A stretch of 64,000 nt of DNA, taken from contig CM022673.1 of assembly GCA_012295275.1 (NCBI GenBank), positions 13,651,788 through 13,715,787 of the forward strand. The letters are read 5' to 3'. A program made the translations under genes and the position numbers. Under the pieces are notes generated by a model. The model had not been told where the DNA came from. It made no database searches and saw nothing but the letters and a program-made list of their open reading frames with translations. Positions 14,518 through 26,840 of this stretch are shown here, in pieces. This stretch comes from Chrysomallon squamiferum. Lineage: Eukaryota; Mollusca; Gastropoda; Neomphalida; Peltospiridae. The stretch's first letter is position 1; each line of letters begins with the position of its first letter.

Positions 14518-15144
14518 TCAATAATTAAAATACAGAAAGACAGATGTTGGTCCTCAGTTGAAATTGTCATACGATATTTTGTATTTTTTTTCACGTAACC
14601 TTTTAAGTATCTTCTGCAGCCCAGTCTTAATTACTAATAGAGATTAATGATAAAAGACTACAATTTAAAAATGTTATGTTTTTGTAGTTGTGACGTTCAT
14701 GGCGGATCTGTTTGCTGCAATTAGTCTGCAGGCCTCAGAAAAATACAGCTACCAGTCTGCATGGTATTTAATGGCGTCACGACGACAGTTGTAAAAGCTT
14801 AAAATGGCGGCACTGAGATGTTTTGTATGGAAATTATTTTACTGTAATACTTTATTACGAGTGTTGGTTGGTCGACCAAACCAATAAATTAATAACTTGA
14901 AATTGTTTTATTACACAATTTATTCGTTCCGCCTCAGATATACTTCCAGCTTTTTGTTGTTTTGTTTTGTTTTTTTCGTTCGGAATTCATCGCCCGATTC
15001 TGTAAGACGCCGGAGAAACATCGTGATCGGCCGAAGTATTCCGAAGTAGTCTATAAAACCTAGTTGTTTTGTTATTGCTAATTTAGTTTACTGTAATTCT
15101 AATTGCAGACTTTGGGTTAATGGGTGATCAAAAACGAAGCGGCC
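14518..15144. other. Upstream flank of copy 2 with 5' UTR acceptor
   Basis: About 14545-15010 is specific to unit 1 and has no recognisable content. Similarity to the other units starts again at about 15013 (GAGAAACATCGTGA). The acceptor AATTGCAG at 15101-15108 is followed by a 36-base leader to the ATG. Confidence 0.55.
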
Positions 15145-16118
15145 ATGTTTGTTTCTGGAAAATTGACAGCAGTCACGACGATATTGATAGCGTATGGCCT
15201 GTTCACGTCTGTCGCCATTTTTATTTACGTCACATATACGGTAAAGATTCAAGAAAAGTCTAACTTTATTGTACGGATAAAGAATCTTTTGTTAGAAAAT
15301 AAAGAAAACGAGACGAACAATTTTTTTATGTTTGACGACCACAATCACGAGTTCATTGCTGAAAATCGAGTTAATGTGTGTGAAACGTTTGACTTCATCA
15401 GATCTGTTGACGTCACAGTAAATACTTTGAACTCACAGCTGTTCTGTGACGACAAAGCCTATTCTAGCGACCTCATTTGTAGATGGTTCTTTTACCAAGT
15501 TGACCTCCCAGAAAACAACATGTGTAGAAGAACTTCAAAAGACAACGTTGTGCCAAAAATTGTTTATTACGTCATCTTTGGCACTTACACGTTCAGATTC
15601 TGGGAATATATCAGTGTTCTTAGCGCAAAGAAGTTCATCAAACCTTCAGCTATATACGTTATTGGTGATGGTCATCCAAAAGGAGTTTGGTGGGAGAGGG
15701 TAATGAGTGACATCAAGGGTGTAAGATTTATTTACAGAGAGAAACCGAAGATTGGGAACTGGACGGTGAAATGGATTCAACACCTATCTGATGTCGTCAG
15801 ACTTCAGGTTTTACTAGGTTTGTTTTATTTATTTTATTTCCCCATGAATTTGAACTGTAGATTCATTGTCTGTATTTGGATCTGCTTGACTTTCCTTTTA
15901 CTTTTGGTAAAAAAATGCAATTTAACTGAACTATACTGGTTTTATTTATTTAATGTTTTGAAGTCTTTAAAGTTATTCTTTAATTGTTGTTTGACATTTG
16001 AGATTTAAATGAGTACTGTTAAAACCTAGACATGAACAATAAAGGTCCCCAAGTGTTCCTTAAAAAAAAAAAATAATAAAAAAATAAAATAAAATAAATA
16101 AATGAATGAATGAATGAA

Positions 16119-16192
<74 letters not shown>

Positions 16193-16951
16193 GTAAAATA
16201 AAATAAAATATCGAATAAAAATAAAATAAATAAATTCATAAATAAATAAATAAATATATAAATAAATAAAACAAAATCATTAAAAAAGAAATACTGTCCG
16301 GGTATTAACCAAGATGTCAAAAAATGTTTCAAAATTACAAAACTTTTGTTTTCCAGTGATGTTGAAAATTTATTAGTAACTTTTTGTCTTAGGGTGAACA
16401 CATCGATCAAACCTATTTTTCATCTCGTCATAAAATACATTTTTCCAAATTATTTCTTTACGAAAATGGTTTTTCGTTTTTCAGCTAATGGTGGAATCTA
16501 TTTGGACACAGATATGGTGATTGTTCGTTCCCTAGATCCGCTGCTTAAATACGATATAACAATGGGGCTCATAGAAAACGGTACAGGGATGGGAAACGCC
16601 CTTATTTTAGCCAGACGCGGTTCACCGTTTGTTAGAGAGTGGTACGAAAAATACAGAAACTACAACAATGCGAACTATTATAACAACTCGCTTCATGTTC
16701 CTAGAGATATGTGGATTAAAAATCCTAAATCTATTCATCTCGAGTCTGACCGTTTCTACAGACCTAACTGGTTTGAAGCGGATTTTCTGTTTAGACGGAG
16801 TGACTTCCCTTGGAAAAACAATTACGCTGTACACGTATGGACCAATGGAAATCCAGTTCCGAGAAGTGTAGAAGAACTGAAATATAGAAATACAACAATT
16901 GTTCAAGTTTTCAGACATGTTCTGTATGACAAAACTAATGACAAACCTTGA
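15145..16951 (+). CDS. Glycosyltransferase copy 2 (GT32-like, DXD)
   Basis: Exons 15145-15817 and 16485-16951 give 379 residues. I chose the ATG at 15145 rather than the in-frame GTG at 15124 because copies 3 and 4 carry an extra base just upstream that breaks that frame. A seven-residue cytoplasmic tail (MFVSGKL) is followed by a membrane anchor (residues about 8-30). The stem has a conserved DDHNHEF block, and the transferase domain carries DXD at Asp232 and Asp234. Residue differences from copy 3 include QVDLPEN versus QADLPVN and NYYNNSLHV versus NYFNNSLHV. Likely a Golgi enzyme modifying glycans; substrate unknown. The intron carries an (AAAT)n/(AAT)n tract at about 16078-16273. Confidence 0.9.
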
Positions 16952-17391
16952 AGTTAATATCAGGTGATATCAACAGGATGTAAACATATGGCACACACTT
17001 CCAAGTGTTTGTTTTATTTGGTTTGAAAGGCACTGATTTTTGTTACAGTTAGAGAATTATAACGTTCTGTGAAGCCATGGAGATAACATTTAACCTCGAC
17101 TGATGTTAGTTCTTTCACAGAAATTTAAAAATTAAGATGTCATTAATTGTTTTACTAATTCTAAACAAGTTCTTGCAATGTGTGTAAGATTTTACTTTAA
17201 ATCTGTTTCGTTCTGTATATTTTGATACGAGATAAGACAAAATGTCATGTTCATATGATTGGAGAGTTTTGTTTTACAGCCATAATTTTACTTTATTGTC
17301 AATTTAGGTTGGTGTTCAGTAACAAATAAGTCAATAACTTGGAAATTTAATATGAATATAAGAAAATATAATAACCTTGTCTATCTGTCTG

Positions 17392-17425
<34 letters not shown>

Positions 17426-19644
17426 ATTTGTGGAGAAACGGTTACGAAACAATGGTTTCATTTTATAATCACGTACGAAATCAGTAATTTAAAAAAAAAA
17501 AAAAATTAACAAATTTCTTTTGTAAATTTAACACTGATTTGTAATTTAATGTGAACATTAAGATATATTCAATTATAATTCACGATATGATTCCGTATAT
17601 TTATAAAGGAATGTAATATTTCTCTAAGAACGAAATACAATATTTATTTACATAATAAATGCATTTACTGTAATGACATAATCAGAACAAAAGAAAAAAA
17701 GGGAAGGGAAACAACTCTAATCCGTTGTCTGGCGTTATTCGTTTGCAGTAAATAGCTTGACAACTGTATTACCTCTCTGATTCTTAACTCTGAAATAAAT
17801 AAATAAATAAATGAAATAGAAAATAAATGATCAAATAAATGAATAAATGATTAAATAAATAAAATAAAATAAATAAATAAATTAAAAAACACACTAAAGA
17901 AATCTATTCGTCACATAGAGACGCATACACACAATGACAGACGTAAATTAATAACGATGACTAACTTCTGCGAGTGATCCTAGAATTTCCAAATTAATTA
18001 CAGTCTGTCGTATATTACATTTAAATATTTCACAAATATCAATACCATAAGACTATTTCGAACGTTTCTGAAAATATTTTATTTCATAACGCCATCTACG
18101 TTGATCACGTGATACACATTCTTGCGGACGTTAAACGCGCGACTTTTCCATCAATATACTGAACACGTAAGTAACAACGCTCCTACTCTTTTTTCTTTAT
18201 TGATCGTTTCAGTAAATATTTTGTATGTAGATTGTATTTATTTATTTATTTAATTTACTATATTATTTAATTTCATTAGTTAAGTTAAATACATATATGT
18301 CTGTATGTATGTTCACACGTACGTTTTCTAGTAAGAACACAGAATATTGGTAAGAGAAATAGTTGTAGTAATAGAAATCGATACTAAAGTAGCAGTAATA
18401 GTACCGGTAATAGTAGTAGAAGTAGTAGTTGTAGTTATAGTTGTACTTGTAGTAGCTGTAGTACTAGTATCAGCAGCAAACTTGTCAACTCTCACGCATG
18501 TGTATATAAATTACGTGCAAATATTTGCTATTGTTTAAGAAGTGATCGTATTTGCAAACCTGTGCCACAAAACTAATTACTATACAGCTTGTTTTGTTTG
18601 TTCGGTAATTTTGGAAGTAGACAATGACAATGACTTTATTATCCTGAACTGTAGGATTACAGTACAGAGAAGAATGCTTTGCAAGTATATCATAAAAGGT
18701 TAACGGCAGCTGGACGGGATTTTGAAATGGTGCTGGTTTATACAGAAATCCGAATTAGTCAAAGGAGGGTTTTCACAGAATCCAGTGTATACATTCGTAT
18801 ATATATATATATTTAATTATTTTAGAGCCAAATAATTCGTATATCTATATTTAATTATTTTAGAGCCGAATACATTTATATATGTGAAAAGTGCCCATTT
18901 TATTTAGGATTTTTATGTTTCTTGCAATTTTATTAAGATTTTTTAAATTTCTGTCAATGTATAGAACACTGGAGAATACGTATGCCATCGTCACTTTTGT
19001 AGCACTATTATATTATGGTCCATGTGAACCGTGTGTAACGTTTCAATAGTGCCTTTTCATAATGTTGTGATTCCCTTTTTGTCACGGACACCTCCCCCGT
19101 CATCAGAAAAGCTGGATCTGCCCCAGCATTAGTAGTAGTAGTAGTAATAGTACTACTAATGTTAGCAGTAGTAACAGCAGCAGTAGTAATAGTAGAGTAG
19201 TTAGTAAAGTATTGATGGTAGTAATAATGATGATGGTGGTGACTTACAATTAGTACAGTAGTATTAAATACAAAATTATATTCTAATTCAGTCAGAGGTA
19301 ATCAGTTTCAGGTCATGCATATAATAATGTATTTCACTGTAAAGACAACGAAATCTTTTCGATATCAATTTTAACGTAACAGCTGTCACTGGTTTAACAA
19401 CTGTCTTCAGTATATTACAAATAATCTGTTTTTAAGTCCTCAGTAAGATTATGCTTATTGCGTCTGAATTATTTGTACTTTGAAATACGCCTTCTGTGTC
19501 AAGTTCTGAATGTTCTCGTTGAAACGAGTAAAAGAAAAATCGTTGGAGTTTCTTTTGAAACTGAAATGAAGCAGAACTCGGTTCTTACAGATGGTAAAGA
19601 TTTACAGATCAATCGATCACGCTTTGTTATGCGCGTGTATAACT
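16952..19644. other. Spacer after copy 2
   Basis: The spacer shares its order with those after copies 3 and 4. It holds a (CA)n tract at 17399-17424, the left half of the dispersed repeat at 17672-17775, a TAAA-rich stretch at 17795-17885, the candidate promoter block at 18057-18166, a TAG-rich stretch at 18360-18475 (missing from units 3 and 4) and another at 19130-19250. No coding exon is seen. Confidence 0.75.
18057..18166 (+). promoter_or_regulatory. Candidate promoter/5' noncoding exon for copy 3
   Basis: Conserved block with CACGTG at 18106-18111 and donor GAACAC|GTAAGTAAC at 18167. The partner acceptor is AATTGCAG ending at 20982, 37 bases before the ATG of copy 3. Confidence 0.45.
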
Positions 19645-20860
19645 GTGCACATGGAAATAAATGAAGCAACGCTCAATTCATAGATCAATGATTCTGTGAA
19701 TGGAGATAACAGTGCATTTTCCTGAATGATTTATTGACATATGGCATCTTGCTGAATAGCATGACCTCCGTGTAGACACCCGTGCACATAAAACAGTGTT
19801 GAAATCAAGTTTGTAATTATTATGTGTCATGTTCTCTCTTGTCAGTTCTATAATTGTCATGGCCCATCGTTAATCGCCAGAGGCTACAAGGTGGCAAATT
19901 ACTGGTATAAGAAATACAATTGCCGATAATATTTGTCGTGCTGGGGTGTCGTTAAACTTCATTCGAGAAATGCAGGAGTGCTTCTCGTACAATATGTTCA
20001 TCATTTCAAGACTGGTGAACACGCACAGGGCTACCAATGATGTCAAAGGTCTTTCAAGACCTGGCAGACTTCGAAAGACAGCAATACGAGAGGAAAGAAC
20101 ATTGATGAGACTTGTTAGACGCCGTTCGTGGGTCTCGGACACATCTTTAAAACAAGGGAGGTTACCAGGGAGAACCATTTACTACAGGACCGCCAGGAAT
20201 CAGACAGCAACATGACTTGCCTCGTGTAATCATCGTGTTCGCTGGAAGACTGATCATGGCGGAGAGTTCACTTTTTCAGTGAGAGTCGTTTCGTATTGCA
20301 TATCGTGTCTGGAGACAAAGGAACATAGCCATGGTTTCCTATAATATCCTGGATACGGTTCTGTTTGGGAAGAGTTAATCATGGTATGAGAATTCATTTC
20401 CTTAGGTTGCAAAATAGTACTCATCAGCATTAATGGGCCTAGGTTTCAAGAAATATCCTTACCGAGTTGTTGTCCCGCACTTTGATAAACATCCACTCGC
20501 CACACAACACATCATCATGCTTGACAATAATGTGCCTCCCAGAGCAACAGAATGCTATTGAGACCATTCCAATCTCACAGTGAATCGACTGCTGCTTTGC
20601 ATGAACACTGGAACAGGATTTCTCAAAATCAAATCCAAAGACTGATCCAGTGAATGAGGTGGCGTCTTGAAGCAGCTGTTCGTGTCCATGGAGGTTAAAT
20701 GAAACACTGATGGAAAGTCAATATTTGGACATTATTCTTCAGTTCCATGAACCTGACATGTATTATATTCAAGTAAACGACATTATGTCATTTCATGTAC
20801 CAGTTCATTAAAGATGCTCAGTGAGAGTAAATACGGGTTTTGCTTAACTAATTTCCTTAT
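19645..20860 (+). mobile_element. Tc1-like remnant, unit 2
   Basis: The terminal repeats sit near 19650 and 20838. The helix-turn-helix part of the transposase (THRATNDVKGLSRPGRLRK, then REERTLMRLVRRRSW) stays open for 89 codons at 19946-20215. The C-terminal WNRISQNQIQRLIQ block is present and followed by a stop. Relative to unit 1 a short part of the catalytic region is deleted near 20570. It is inactive and lies in the predicted 5' UTR intron of copy 3. Confidence 0.85.
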
Positions 20861-21019
20861 CAATAATTAAAATACAGAAAGACAGAGAGAAACATCGTGA
20901 CCGGTCGAAGTATTCCGAAGTAGTCTATTAAACCTAGTTGTTTTATTATTGCTAATTTAGTTTACTGTAATTCTAATTGCAGACTTTGGGTTAATGGGTG
21001 ATCAAAAAACGAAGCGGCC

Positions 21020-22087
21020 ATGTTTGTTTCTGGAAAATTGACAGCAGTCACGACGATATTGATAGCGTATGGCCTGTTCACGTCTGTCGCCATTTTTATT
21101 TACGTCACATATACGGTAAAGATTAAAGAAAAGTCTAACTTTATTGTACAAATGGAGAATCTTTTGTTAGAAAACAAAGAAAACGAGACGAACAATTTTT
21201 TTATGTTTGACGACCACAATCACGAGTTCATTGCAGAAAATCGAGTTAATGTGTGTGAAATTTTTGACGTCATCAAATCTATTGACATCACTGTAAATAC
21301 TTTGAACTCACAGCTATTCTGTGACGACAAAGCCTATTCTAGTGACCTCGTTTGTAGATGGTTCTTTTACCAAGCTGACCTTCCAGTAAACAACATGTGT
21401 AGAAGAACTTCAAAAGACAACGTTGTGCCAAAAATCGTTTATTACGTCATCTTTGGCTCTTATACGTTCAGATTCTGGGAATATATCAGTGTTCTTAGTG
21501 CAAAGAAGTTCATCAAACCTTCAGCTATATACGTTTTTGGTGATGGTCATCCAAAAGGAGTTTGGTGGGAGAGGGTAATGAGTGACATCAAGGGTGTGAG
21601 ATTTATTTACAGAGAGAAACCAAAGATTGGGAACTGGACGGTGAAATGGATTCAACACCTATCAGATGTCGTCAGACTTCAGGTTTTACTAGGTTTGTTT
21701 TATTTATTTTATTTCTCCTGAATTTGAATTGTAGATTCATTGTCTGTATTTGGATCTTCTTGACTTTCCTTTTACTTTTGGTAAAAAAACGCAGTTTAAC
21801 TGAACTATACTGGTTTTATTTATTTAATGTTTTGAAGTCTTTAAAGTTATTCTTTAATTGTTGTTTGACACAAGATTTAAATGAGTACTGTTAAAACGAG
21901 CAACTAGACATGAACAATACACTTCAGTATGCATCTGAGTTATTTTCCCGTTCTAACAAGTGTTCCACGATTGCCTACCAAAAGACTTAACATTTGATTT
22001 CTACCTTAAAGGTCCCCACCTCAAAAAACAAAAAATAATAATAAAAAAATAAAATAAAATAAATAAATGAATGAATGAATGAATGAA

Positions 22088-22166
<79 letters not shown>

Positions 22167-22925
22167 GTAAAATAAAATAAAATATCGAATAAAAATAAAA
22201 TAAATAAATTCATAAATAAATAAATAAATATATAAATAAATAAAACAAAATCATTAAAAAAGAAATACTGTCCGGGTATTAACCAAGATGTCAAAAAATA
22301 TTTCAAAATTACAAAACTTTTGTTTTCCAGTGATGTTGAAAATTTATTAGTAACTTTTTGTCTTAGTGTGAACACATCGATCAAAAATGTTTTTCATCTC
22401 GTCATAAAATACATTTTTCCAAATTATTTCTTTACGAAAATGGTTTTTCGTTTTTCAGCTAATGGTGGAATCTATTTGGACACAGATATGGTGATTGTTC
22501 GTTCCCTAGATCCGCTGCTTAAATACGATATAACAATGGGGCTCATAGAAAACGGCACAGGGATGGGAAACGCCCTTATTTTAGCCAGACGCGGTTCACC
22601 GTTTGTTAGAGAGTGGTACGAAAAATACAGAAACTACAACAATGCGAACTATTTTAACAACTCGCTTCATGTTGCTAGAGATATGTGGATTAAAAATCCT
22701 AGATCTATTCATCTCGAGTCTGACCGTTTCTACAGACCTAACTGGTTTGAAGCGGATTTTCTGTTTAGACGGAGTGACTTCCCTTGGAGAAACAGTTACG
22801 CTGTACACGTATGGACCAATGGAAATCCAGTTCCGAGAAGTGTAGAAGAACTGAAATATAGAAATACAACAATTGTTCAAGTTTTCAGACATGTTCTGTA
22901 TGACAAAACTGATGACAAATCTTGA
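21020..22925 (+). CDS. Glycosyltransferase copy 3 (GT32-like, DXD)
   Basis: Exons 21020-21692 and 22459-22925 encode 379 residues. Anchor, stem and DXD (Asp232, Asp234) are placed as in copy 2. Exon 1 is identical in protein to copy 4 but exon 2 is closer to copy 2 (NNANYFNNSLHVARDMW). Ala replaces Pro in the HVPRDMW block, and NPR replaces NPK. Both splice sites are canonical (CTAG|GTTTGT; TTTTTCAG|CT). The intron carries an (AAAT)n/(AAT)n tract at about 22030-22250. No frame break is seen, so the gene looks functional. Confidence 0.9.
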
Positions 22926-23361
22926 AGTTAACATCAGGTGATATCAACAGGATGTAAATATATGGCACACACTTCCAAGTATTTGTTTTATTTGGTTTCA
23001 AAGGCACTGATTTTTGTTACAGTTAGAGAATTATAACGCTCTCTGAAGCCATGGAGATAACATTTAACCTCGACTGATGTTAGTTCTTTCACAGAAATTT
23101 AAAAATTAAGATGTCATTAATTGTTTTACTAATTCTAAACAAGTTCTTGCAATGTGCGTAAGATTTTACTTTAAATCTGTTTCGTTCTGTATATTTTGAG
23201 ACGAGATAAAACAAAATGTCATGTTCATATGATTGGAGAGCTTTGTTTTACAGCCATAATTTTACTTTATTGTCATTTCAGGTTGGTGTTAAGTAACAAA
23301 TAAGTCAATAACTTGGAAATTTAATATGAATATAAGAAAATATAATAACCTTGTCTATCTG

Positions 23362-23434
<73 letters not shown>

Positions 23435-25468
23435 ATATATATATACACACACACACACAATTTGTGGACAAACGGTTACGAAACAATGGTTTCATTTTAT
23501 AATCACGTACGAAATCAGTAATTTAAAAAAAAAAAAAATAATAACTTTCTTTTGTAAATTTAACACTGATTTGTAATTTAATGTGAACATTACGATATAT
23601 TCAATTATAATTCACGATATAATTCCGTATATTTATAAAGGAATGTAATATTTCTCTAAGAACGAAATACAATATTTATTTACATAATAAATGCATTTAC
23701 TGTAATGACGTAATCAGAACAAAAGAAAAAAAGGGAAGGGAAACAACTCTAATCCGTTGTCTGGCGTTATTCGTTTGCAGTAAATAGCTTGACAACTGTA
23801 TTACCTCTCTGATTCTTAACATTAGTTCTGAAATAAATAAATAAATAAATGAAATAGAAAATAAATGATCAAATAAATGAATAAATGATTAAATAAATAA
23901 AATAAAATAAATAAATAAAATTAAAAAAACACTAAAGAAATCTATTCGTCACATAGCGACGCATACACACAATGACAGACGTAAATTAATAACGATGACT
24001 AACTTCTGCGAGTGATGCTAGAATTTCCAAATTAATTACAGTCTGTCGTATATTACATTTAAATATTTCACAAATATCAATACCATAAGACTATTTCGAA
24101 CGTTTCTGAAAATATTTTATTTCATAACGCCATCTACGTTGATCACGTGATACACATTCTTGCGGACGTTAAACGCGCGACTTTTCCATCGATAAACTGA
24201 ACACGTAAGTAACAACGCTCCTACTCTTTTTTCTTTATTGATCGTTTCAGTAAATATTTTGTATGTAGATTGTATTTATTTCATTAGTTAAGTTAGACAC
24301 ATATATGTCTGTATGTATGTTCACACGTACGTTTTCTAGTAAGAACACAGAATATTGGTAATAGAAATAGTTGTAGTAATAGCAAATATTTGCTATTGTT
24401 TAAGAAGTGATCGTATTTGCAAACCTGTGCCACAAAACTAATTAGTATACAGCTTGTTTTGTTTGTTCGGTAATTTTGGAAGTAGACAATGACAATGACT
24501 TTATTATCCTGAACTGTAGGATTACAGTACAGAGAAGAATGCTTTGCAAGTATATCATAAAAGGTTAACGGCAGCTGGACGGGATTTTGAAATGGTGCTG
24601 GTTTATACAGAAATCCGAATTAGTCAAAGGAGGGTTTTCACAGAATCCAGTGTATACATTCGTATATATATATATTTAATTATTTTAGAGCCGAATACAT
24701 TTATATATGTGAAAAGTGCCCATTTTATTTAGGATTTTTATGTTTCTTGCAATTTTATTAAGATTTTTTAAATTTCTGTCAATGTATAGAACACTGGAGA
24801 ATACGTATGCCATCGTCACTTTTGTAGCACTATTATATTATGGTCCATGTGAATCGTGTGTAACGTTTCAATAGTGCCTTTTCATAATGTTGTGATTCCC
24901 TTTTTGTCACGGACACCTCCCCCGTCATCAGAAAAGCTGGATCTGCCCCAGCATTAGTAGTAGTAGTAGCAATAGTACTACTAATATTAGCAGTAGTAAC
25001 AGCAGCAGTAGTAATAGTAGAGTAGTTAGTAAAGTATTGATGGTAGTAATAATGATGATGGTGGTGACTTACAATTAGTACAGTAGTATTAAATACAAAA
25101 TTATATTCTAATTCAGTCAGAGGTAATCAGTTTCAGGTCATGCATATAATAATGTATTTCACTGTAAAGACAACGAAATCTTTTCGATATCAATTTTAAC
25201 GTAACAGCTGTCACTGGTTTAACAACTGTCTTCAGTATATTACAAATAATCTGATTTAAGTCCTCAGTAAGATTATGCTTATTGCGTCTGAATTATTTGT
25301 ACTTTGAAATACGCCTTCTGTGTCAAGTTCTGAATGTTCTCGTTGAAACGAGTAAAAGAAAAATCGTTGGAGTTTCTTTTGAAACTGAAATGAAGCAGAA
25401 CTCGGTTCTTACAGATGGTAAAGATTTACAGATCAATCGATCACGCTTTGTTATGCGCGTGTATAACT
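22926..25468. other. Spacer after copy 3
   Basis: Same order as the spacer after copy 2, but with a much longer (TA)n tract at about 23366-23446 and a deletion of the TAG-rich stretch near 24380. It holds the left half of the dispersed repeat at 23702-23795 and the promoter block at 24097-24204. No coding exon is seen. Confidence 0.75.
24097..24204 (+). promoter_or_regulatory. Candidate promoter/5' noncoding exon for copy 4
   Basis: Conserved block with CACGTG at 24144-24149 and donor GAACAC|GTAAGTAAC at 24205. The partner acceptor is AATTGCAG ending at 26803. Confidence 0.45.
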
Positions 25469-26680
25469 GTGCACATGGAAATAAATGAAGCAACGCTCAA
25501 TTCATAGATCAATGATTCTGTGAATGGAGATAACAGTGCATTTTCCTGAATGATTTATTGACATATGGCATCTTGCTGAATAGCATGACCTCCGTGTAGA
25601 CACCCGTGCACATAAAACAGTGTTGAAATCAAGTTTGTAATTATTATGTGTCATGTTCTCTCTTGTCAGTTCTATAATTGTCATGGCCCATCGTTAATCG
25701 CCAGAGGCTACAAGGTGGCAAATTACTGGTATAAGAAATACAATTGCCGATAATATTTGTCGTGCTGGGGTGTCGTTAAACTTCATTCGAGAAATGCAGG
25801 AGTGCTTCTCGTACAATATGTTCATCATTTCAAGACTGGTGAACACGCACAGGGCTACCAATGATGTCAAAGGTCTTTCAAGACCTGGCAGACTTCGAAA
25901 GACAGCAATACGAGAGGAAAGAATATTGATGAGACTTGTTAGACGCCGTTCGTGGGTCTCGGACACATCTTTAAAACAAGAGTGGTTACCAGGGAGAACC
26001 ATTTACTACAGGACCGCCAGGAATCAGACAGCAACATGACTTGCCTTGTGTAATCATCGTGTTCGCTGGAAGACTGATCATGGCGGAGAGTTCACTTTTT
26101 CAGTGAGAGTCGTTTCATATTACATATCGTGTCTGGAGACAAAGGAACATATCCATGGTTTCCTATAATATCCTGGATACGGTTCTGTTTGGGAAGAGTT
26201 AATCATGGTATGAGAATTCATTTCCTTAGGTTGCAAAATAGTACTCATCAGCATTAATGGGCCTAGGTTTCAAGAAATATCCTTACCGAGTTGTTGTCCC
26301 GCACTTTGATAAACGTCCACTCGCCACACGACACATCATCATGCTTGACAATAGTGTGCCTCCCAGAGCAACATAATGCTATTGAGACCATTCCAATCTC
26401 ACAGTGAATCGACTGCTGCTTTGCATGAACACTGGAACAGGATTTCTCAAGATCAAATCCAAAGACTGATCCAGTGAATGAGGAGGCGTCTTGAAGCAGC
26501 TGTTCGTGTGCATGGAGGTTAAATGAAACACTGATGGAAAGTCAATATTTGGACATTATTCTTCAGTTCCGTGAACCTGACATGTATTATATTCAAGTAA
26601 ACATTATGTCATTTCATGTACCAGTTCATTAAAGATGCTCAGTGAGAGTAAATACGGGTTTTGCTTAACTAATTTCCTTA
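25469..26680 (+). mobile_element. Tc1-like remnant, unit 3
   Basis: Nearly the same as the unit 2 remnant, including the open helix-turn-helix stretch (25770-26039) and the catalytic-region deletion. It was therefore copied by the segmental duplication and did not insert independently. It lies in the predicted 5' UTR intron of copy 4. Confidence 0.85.
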
Positions 26681-26840
26681 TCAATAATTAAAATACAGAA
26701 AGACAGAGAGAAACATCGTGACCGGTCGAAGTATTCCGAAGTAGTCTATTAAACCTAGTTGTTTTATTATTGCTAATTTAGTTTACTGTAATTCTAATTG
26801 CAGACTTTGGGTTAATGGGTGATCAAAAAACGAAGCGGCC

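Larger units (their letters stand above)
15013..20884 (+). repeat. Tandem duplication unit 2 (about 5.87 kb)
   Basis: Starts at GAGAAACATCGTGA and contains glycosyltransferase copy 2, its 3' spacer, the candidate promoter block and a Tc1-like remnant. The same order repeats from 20885 and from 26705, with ATG-to-ATG distances of 5875 and 5821 bases. Intron microsatellites and (TA)n tracts differ in length between units. Confidence 0.9.
20885..26704 (+). repeat. Tandem duplication unit 3 (about 5.82 kb)
   Basis: Contains copy 3, spacer, promoter block and Tc1-like remnant. It is the closest relative of unit 4; exon 1 of copies 3 and 4 encodes the same protein sequence. Confidence 0.9.

Noticed and set aside
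15124-15144. Upstream in-frame GTG as start of copy 2
   Set aside because: Copies 3 and 4 have one extra A here, so this extension is not conserved; all share the ATG at MFVSGKL.
15818-16008. Extension of copy 2 exon 1 past the donor as a 294-residue protein
   Set aside because: The extension is AT-rich intron, differs between copies and would lose the DXD motif.
19458-19664. 68-residue frame repeated at 25282
   Set aside because: It is spacer sequence just left of the transposon remnant, matched by no family I recognise and broken in units 1 and 4.
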